Positions 36,597 to 41,378 of a DNA stretch of 41,378 nt are shown piece after piece (position 1 is the stretch's first letter; every line of letters starts with the position of its first letter). The notes under the pieces were generated by a model. That model had not been told where the DNA came from and searched no databases. It saw only the letters and a list, made by a program, of their open reading frames with translations. This stretch comes from Planctomycetota bacterium (lineage in GTDB: Bacteria > Planctomycetota > Brocadiia > Brocadiales > Bathyanammoxibiaceae). The position numbers were made by a program, and so were the translations under genes. The stretch lies in the NCBI GenBank assembly GCA_023261505.1, contig JAHFOV010000014.1, positions 1-41,378 of the forward strand. The letters run 5' to 3'.

Positions 36597-38708
36597 ATGA
36601 AGCTATGTCAAATGGAATCTTCGGGGGCAAAGTCAAAAAGATACCAATTTAGCGTTATTCTTATACATTGCGTCATTTTTTTCATTTGTCTAATCTATGT
36701 GCCTGCCTTGTCCTTCGCCGAGATTAAAACAGGCGGACTTACCGCTTATCCCTATGCTTCGGTTGGATTAGGGCCTAATCTGTTAACTAATCCCAGTTTT
36801 GAGGTGATAGACACCGGAACTGGCAAGCCCTCTGGTTGGGCTAGCCTCGGGTTTACCTTAGACTCCACCGTGGCTCATACGGGCTCAAAAAGCTATCGCG
36901 TTAAGGATGCAAACTTGACTTCTGGTTCCGAGTATGTACAGCAAACGGTGTCCTTAAAGAAAGGCACATATCGCATAAGCGCCTGGGTAAAGTTATATAA
37001 GGTGGATGGGGGTAGTGGTAAGGGCGTAAGGCTTGCCCTGCGCCCAAGTTACAACCAAGTGGGTGGCGCTGGCATTACACCGACTATAAATGGAACAAGT
37101 GACTGGCGGTATCTTGAAGCCAGGAATATTATTATTACTCAAGATACGACTGCAAAATTTAGAATCGAGACCTACCAAAATCCCACTGGTACTGCCTGGT
37201 TTGATGACGTAGTCCTTCAGGAAGAACTCCCATTACCAATGGAGGTCTTTTGCCTTTATCCTAACTATCGTGGAATGCTCTTTGGTGACCAATCTCAGAT
37301 TGCACGTTTTAATATCAAAACAAACCCACCCGCTGGGACTAGTGCATCAGATTATTACATTCGTATCATGGCGACAGATGAGACAACAAGTAGTGTGGTC
37401 ATACAGAGTACCTTATATCCATCCCAGAAACCCGAAGGCGATGAGGCAACACTCAATTGTACGTCTTTTATAAATGACCGTACTTATCTAGTAAAGTTTT
37501 TCCTTACCAAAAAGTCAGGCAATGCTACAGTCTATGAACACCCAGCCTACAGGATTTCAAAACTTGCCGGCACTAATCGTTCTTCAATGACTATGTCGTT
37601 TGATAAATATAACCGTTTTCTCGTACGTGGAAAACCGACGTTTATTCTCGGGGTTTACGATTCAGGCATGGCCTATACAGATGACGAAACTCTATGGGAA
37701 ACGCAACAATTTGGCACCTGGAGACGGCTCTTTGAGATTCCTATCAATTTATACCTGAATTACACGTATGCACTAGCACCAGTTTCAGCAATGACTTCTA
37801 TGATGAATGTGTTGCAAAGGCACGGGGTTCTCTATCTACAGTCTGGACAGGCTAACCAATGGAGACTTTCTAGTGCTCTCATTACCACCAGTGACAGCTA
37901 CGCAACGGCCCTGGCCTCTCACACTGGATTTGCAGGGGTTTACACCATGGACGAAGCTTATGCTCAACTGGCCCCCGCAGTATTTGAACAGTACGTGCGC
38001 CTTAAAAAACTTGACCCTGATGGGATAACCTTTGGTGCTTCAAACAGGCTCGAAGAACTCTTTTACTGGCGGGATACGATTGATGTTCTTTCAACAGACC
38101 CGTATCCGCTCTATGGAGCAGAGCCACCAGAAGGCTATCCACTCAATAAAGTTGCCGATTGGACAAGTGCTTTGCGTAATACAGTAAAATCCAGCCGCCC
38201 CTTCTGCGCTGTACTTCAATTTTTCCAATCTACAAGCAATTCACGCTGGCCTACCACAGGTGAGTTACGCAATATGAGCTATATGGCGATTGCGGAAGGT
38301 GCAAACGGATTATTTTACTGGAGCCTAGGGGACAGGGCATTGGCAAATATATGCAACCCAAGCACATCCTGGTGCCCTACAAAGGAGGAATATTTTGCGC
38401 GTCTTAAGCCCGTACTGAACGAGCTTAAGGGGCTTGAGCCTGCACTTACCAGCATCGACACCCCTAATTATCTTGTAGGCAACAATAACCCCTCTGCTGT
38501 TCGTACACGGGTCAAATATGCTAATGGCAAAGGGTATCTGATTGCCTATAATTACACTAATACTCCAACCGGTGCAACCTTCACCTGGAGGCGAGCCCCT
38601 TCAAATATTGAAGTTTATAATGAATCGCGCACGATTACGCCTTCTGGAAGCTCTTTTTCGGATACCTTTGGTAAGTATGAGGCACATGTATATGTAATTT
38701 CTGAGTAA
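36597..38708 (+). CDS. Secreted protein: CBM4/9-like domain + Ig-like domain + TIM-barrel glycosidase-like domain
   Basis: Signal peptide ending VPALSFA; LGPNLLTNPSFEVIDTGTGKPSGWASLG...WFDDVVLQEE jelly-roll; FLVRGKPTFILGVYDSG, GVYTMDEAY, STDPYPLYG, GANGLFYWSLGD barrel motifs; C-terminal beta domain. Confidence 0.75.
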   Translation: MKLCQMESSGAKSKRYQFSVILIHCVIFFICLIYVPALSFAEIKTGGLTAYPYASVGLGPNLLTNPSFEVIDTGTGKPSGWASLGFTLDSTVAHTGSKSYRVKDANLTSGSEYVQQTVSLKKGTYRISAWVKLYKVDGGSGKGVRLALRPSYNQVGGAGITPTINGTSDWRYLEARNIIITQDTTAKFRIETYQNPTGTAWFDDVVLQEELPLPMEVFCLYPNYRGMLFGDQSQIARFNIKTNPPAGTSASDYYIRIMATDETTSSVVIQSTLYPSQKPEGDEATLNCTSFINDRTYLVKFFLTKKSGNATVYEHPAYRISKLAGTNRSSMTMSFDKYNRFLVRGKPTFILGVYDSGMAYTDDETLWETQQFGTWRRLFEIPINLYLNYTYALAPVSAMTSMMNVLQRHGVLYLQSGQANQWRLSSALITTSDSYATALASHTGFAGVYTMDEAYAQLAPAVFEQYVRLKKLDPDGITFGASNRLEELFYWRDTIDVLSTDPYPLYGAEPPEGYPLNKVADWTSALRNTVKSSRPFCAVLQFFQSTSNSRWPTTGELRNMSYMAIAEGANGLFYWSLGDRALANICNPSTSWCPTKEEYFARLKPVLNELKGLEPALTSIDTPNYLVGNNNPSAVRTRVKYANGKGYLIAYNYTNTPTGATFTWRRAPSNIEVYNESRTITPSGSSFSDTFGKYEAHVYVISE

Positions 38709-38850
38709 AGGCATCCACTTAAGGCAAAACGTGGTTAAATTCTTAATCTATATTAGCACTTTGCCCGTGAAGGTTTAGCTAATGAAGCTAAACAGGTATG
38801 TCCCTCTCTATTAAATATGGTGGCAGACTGCTAGAGTTGGTGGTTAGCCA

Positions 38851-41378
38851 ATGAAGCAATATCAAGACCTAAAATCTTTGGTCATAAAATCAAAAAAATA
38901 CAATGTTGTAGTTGTTGTTGAGTATTCCATTCTATTTCTTCTCTTTGTTGGGCTTATCTGCGTGCCTGCCTTGGCCTCCGCCCAAGTTAATTTAGGACCC
39001 AATCTGTTAAATAATACCAGTTTTGAGTCGGTAGACATAGTAACAAATGCCCCCTATTCTTGGTACAGCATAGGGTTTGTCTCAGACTCTACCGTAGCCC
39101 ATACAGGGTCAAATAGTTATCGCGTTAAGGATGCGAACTTGACGACCACCACCTATGAGCTCGCGTCTCAAAGAGTGTCCTTAAAAAAAGGCACATATCG
39201 TATAAGCGCCTGGGTAAAATTACAGAATGTGGGCGGTGGAAACTCCGGTGTAAGGCTTGCCCTGCGCCCAGGTTACGCCCCAGTGGGCAGTGCTGGTGTT
39301 ACAGCGACTATAAATGGAACAAGTGATTGGCAGTATATCGAAGTCCAGAATATTAATATTACTCAAGATACTAAGGCAGACTTTAGACTTGAGACCTACT
39401 ACAATCCAACTGGAACTATCTGGCTTGATGATGTAGAACTTCACGAAGAACTGCAGTCTCCTCCCCCACCCTCCACCGCGAGTAAACCTGGCGGGCTTAC
39501 TGCCTATCCTTATGCTTCGGTTCAATTAGGCCCTAATCTGTCAACTAATACCAGCTTCGAGACGATAGATTCAAAAACAGGTACTCCCTCTGGCTGGAGC
39601 GGCCTCGGTTTTACCTTGGACTCTACCGTAGCTCATACGGGCTCAAATAGCTATCGTGTTAAGGATGCGAACTTGACGAGTACCTCTGAGCTCGCATCTC
39701 AAACAGTATCCTTAAAGACAGGCACATATCGCATAAGCGCCTGGATAAAGTTAAACAATGTGGGTTCAGGTAATAAAGGTGTGAGGCTTGCCCTTCGCCC
39801 AACTTACAACCAGGTAGGTGGTGCTGGTATTACAGCGACTATAAATGGAACAAGTGACTGGCGGTATCTTGAAGCCAGGAATATTATTATTACTCAAGAT
39901 ACTAAGGCCTACTTTAGACTTGAGACCTACGGAAATCCAACTGGAACTGTCTGGTTTGATGATGTAGAACTTCATGAAGAACTCCCACTACCAATAGAGG
40001 TCTTTTGCCTTTACCCTAACTATCGTGGGATGCTCTTTGACGACCAACCTCAGATTGCACGTTTTAACATAAAAATGAACCCACCCAATGGGACTAGTGT
40101 AGCCGATTATTCTATACATATTACGACAACAGATGAGACAAGCAATAGTGTAGAATTCCAACCGGATTTTAATCCCTCACAGGCCGAAAATGTTATAGAG
40201 GTCGATTGCTCAAGTTTCATAAATGATAACACTTATCTAGTAAGGTTTTATCTTGTCAGAAACTCTGACCAGGCTATAATCTACGAACACCCTGCCTACA
40301 GGATTGCAAAACTTGCTGGCACTAATCGCTCTTCAATGACCATGTCATTTGACGTAAATAACCGTTTTCTTGTCCGCGGAAGCCCGACGTTTATCCTTGG
40401 GGTTTATGATTCCGGCATGGCCTATACAGATAACGAAACTACATGGGAAACGCAGCAATTTGGTGCATGGAGGCGTCTCTTTGAGATTCCCATTAATTTC
40501 TACCTCAATTACATGTATGCACTAGCACCAGTTTCATCGATGACTTCTATGATGAATGTGTTGCAAAGGTACGGGGTTCTCTATCTACAGTCTGGACAGG
40601 CTAACCAATGGAGACTTTCTAGTGCCCTCATTACCACCGATGACAGCTACGCAACGGCCCTGGCCTCGCACACGGGATTCGCAGGGGTTTACACTATGGA
40701 CGAAGCTTATGCTCAACTGGCCCCAGCGGTATTTGAAAGTAACTTACGCCTTAAAAACCTTGACCCAGATGGAGTAACCTTCGCAGCCGCAAGCAGAATC
40801 CTTGAACTCCCCTATTGGCGAGAGGTGGTTGACATCCTTTCAACGGACCCATATCCACTTTATGGGGCAGAGCCAGCACAAGGCTATCCACTTAATAAAG
40901 TTGCCGATTGGACTAGAGAGTGCAACAATGTATTGAAATCCAGCCGTCCATTCTGCACGGTTATCCAATTTTTCCAATCTACAAGCAATTCACGCTGGCC
41001 TACCACGGGTGAGTTACGCAATATGAGCTATATGGCGATTGCGGAAGGTGCAAACGGATTATTCTACTGGAGTTTGGGGAACAGCGCATTGGCCGTTACA
41101 TGCAGCTCAAGCACGTCCTGGTGCCCTACAAAGGAGGACTATTTTGGGCGTCTTAAGAGCGTAATGAATGAGCTTAATGGGCTTAATCCCGCACTTACCA
41201 GCATCGACACCCCTAATTATCTTGTAGGCAACAATAACCCCTCTGCTGTTCGTACACGGGTCAAATATGCTAATGGCAAAGGGTATCTGATTGCCTACAA
41301 TTACACCAATACGCCAACCGGTGCAACCTTTACCTGGAGACAAGCCCCTACAAATATTGAAATTTATAATGAATCGCG
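38851..41378 (+). CDS. Secreted paralogue with two CBM-like domains, truncated by window end (not in ORF track)
   Basis: Manual translation from ATG 38851 (MKQYQDLKSLVIKSKKYNVVVVVEYSILFLLFVGLICVPALASAQVN...) stays open for 842 codons to the window end; same domains as the upstream gene with a duplicated N-terminal module. Confidence 0.9.
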   Translation, partial: MKQYQDLKSLVIKSKKYNVVVVVEYSILFLLFVGLICVPALASAQVNLGPNLLNNTSFESVDIVTNAPYSWYSIGFVSDSTVAHTGSNSYRVKDANLTTTTYELASQRVSLKKGTYRISAWVKLQNVGGGNSGVRLALRPGYAPVGSAGVTATINGTSDWQYIEVQNINITQDTKADFRLETYYNPTGTIWLDDVELHEELQSPPPPSTASKPGGLTAYPYASVQLGPNLSTNTSFETIDSKTGTPSGWSGLGFTLDSTVAHTGSNSYRVKDANLTSTSELASQTVSLKTGTYRISAWIKLNNVGSGNKGVRLALRPTYNQVGGAGITATINGTSDWRYLEARNIIITQDTKAYFRLETYGNPTGTVWFDDVELHEELPLPIEVFCLYPNYRGMLFDDQPQIARFNIKMNPPNGTSVADYSIHITTTDETSNSVEFQPDFNPSQAENVIEVDCSSFINDNTYLVRFYLVRNSDQAIIYEHPAYRIAKLAGTNRSSMTMSFDVNNRFLVRGSPTFILGVYDSGMAYTDNETTWETQQFGAWRRLFEIPINFYLNYMYALAPVSSMTSMMNVLQRYGVLYLQSGQANQWRLSSALITTDDSYATALASHTGFAGVYTMDEAYAQLAPAVFESNLRLKNLDPDGVTFAAASRILELPYWREVVDILSTDPYPLYGAEPAQGYPLNKVADWTRECNNVLKSSRPFCTVIQFFQSTSNSRWPTTGELRNMSYMAIAEGANGLFYWSLGNSALAVTCSSSTSWCPTKEDYFGRLKSVMNELNGLNPALTSIDTPNYLVGNNNPSAVRTRVKYANGKGYLIAYNYTNTPTGATFTWRQAPTNIEIYNES

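Noticed and set aside
39220-39975. Minus-strand ORFs (101 aa and 69 aa) in the last gene
   Set aside because: Antisense to the 38851-41378 paralogue; their similarity to each other simply mirrors the duplicated CBM module.
40556-40777. 73-aa plus-strand ORF resembling 37807-38028
   Set aside because: Out-of-frame reading of the conserved glycosidase-like core; similarity follows from paralogy.

Overview
The window is a 41.4 kb bacterial chromosomal segment, gene-dense, with no convincing phage, CRISPR, tRNA or rRNA. Left to right: a minus-strand histidine kinase + receiver-only regulator pair; a minus-strand glycogen/alpha-glucan cluster (GH57, GlgA, GalT-like, GH57); a partial Rnf cluster (C, D, G only); an AlaC-like aminotransferase and a parvulin-type PPIase; a plus-strand pair of unrecognised proteins, the second with C-terminal TM helices; a CusABC/CzcABC-type heavy-metal RND efflux operon with a small Cys/His-rich exported protein; a PlsC acyltransferase and an alpha/beta hydrolase; two tandem PQQ-like beta-propeller proteins; a DUF1573 protein plus a UshA-like/multihaem cytochrome fusion; a GlcD-type FAD oxidase; a histidine kinase / receiver / putative ADP-ribosyltransferase-fold operon; and two tandem large secreted CBM/glycosidase-like paralogues. 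The second paralogue runs off the window end and is missing from the supplied ORF track. Most notable observations: (1) several palindromic repeat elements lie in frame inside coding sequences, with at least five in the cytochrome fusion gene alone; (2) an HK-RR-ART-like three-gene operon; (3) an uncharacterised two-gene membrane operon at 15.9-17.6 kb with an upstream operator-like palindrome; (4) the tandem secreted paralogues, with CBM duplication and mosaic near-identity suggestive of gene conversion. Family assignments come from reading motifs by eye; no database search was run.
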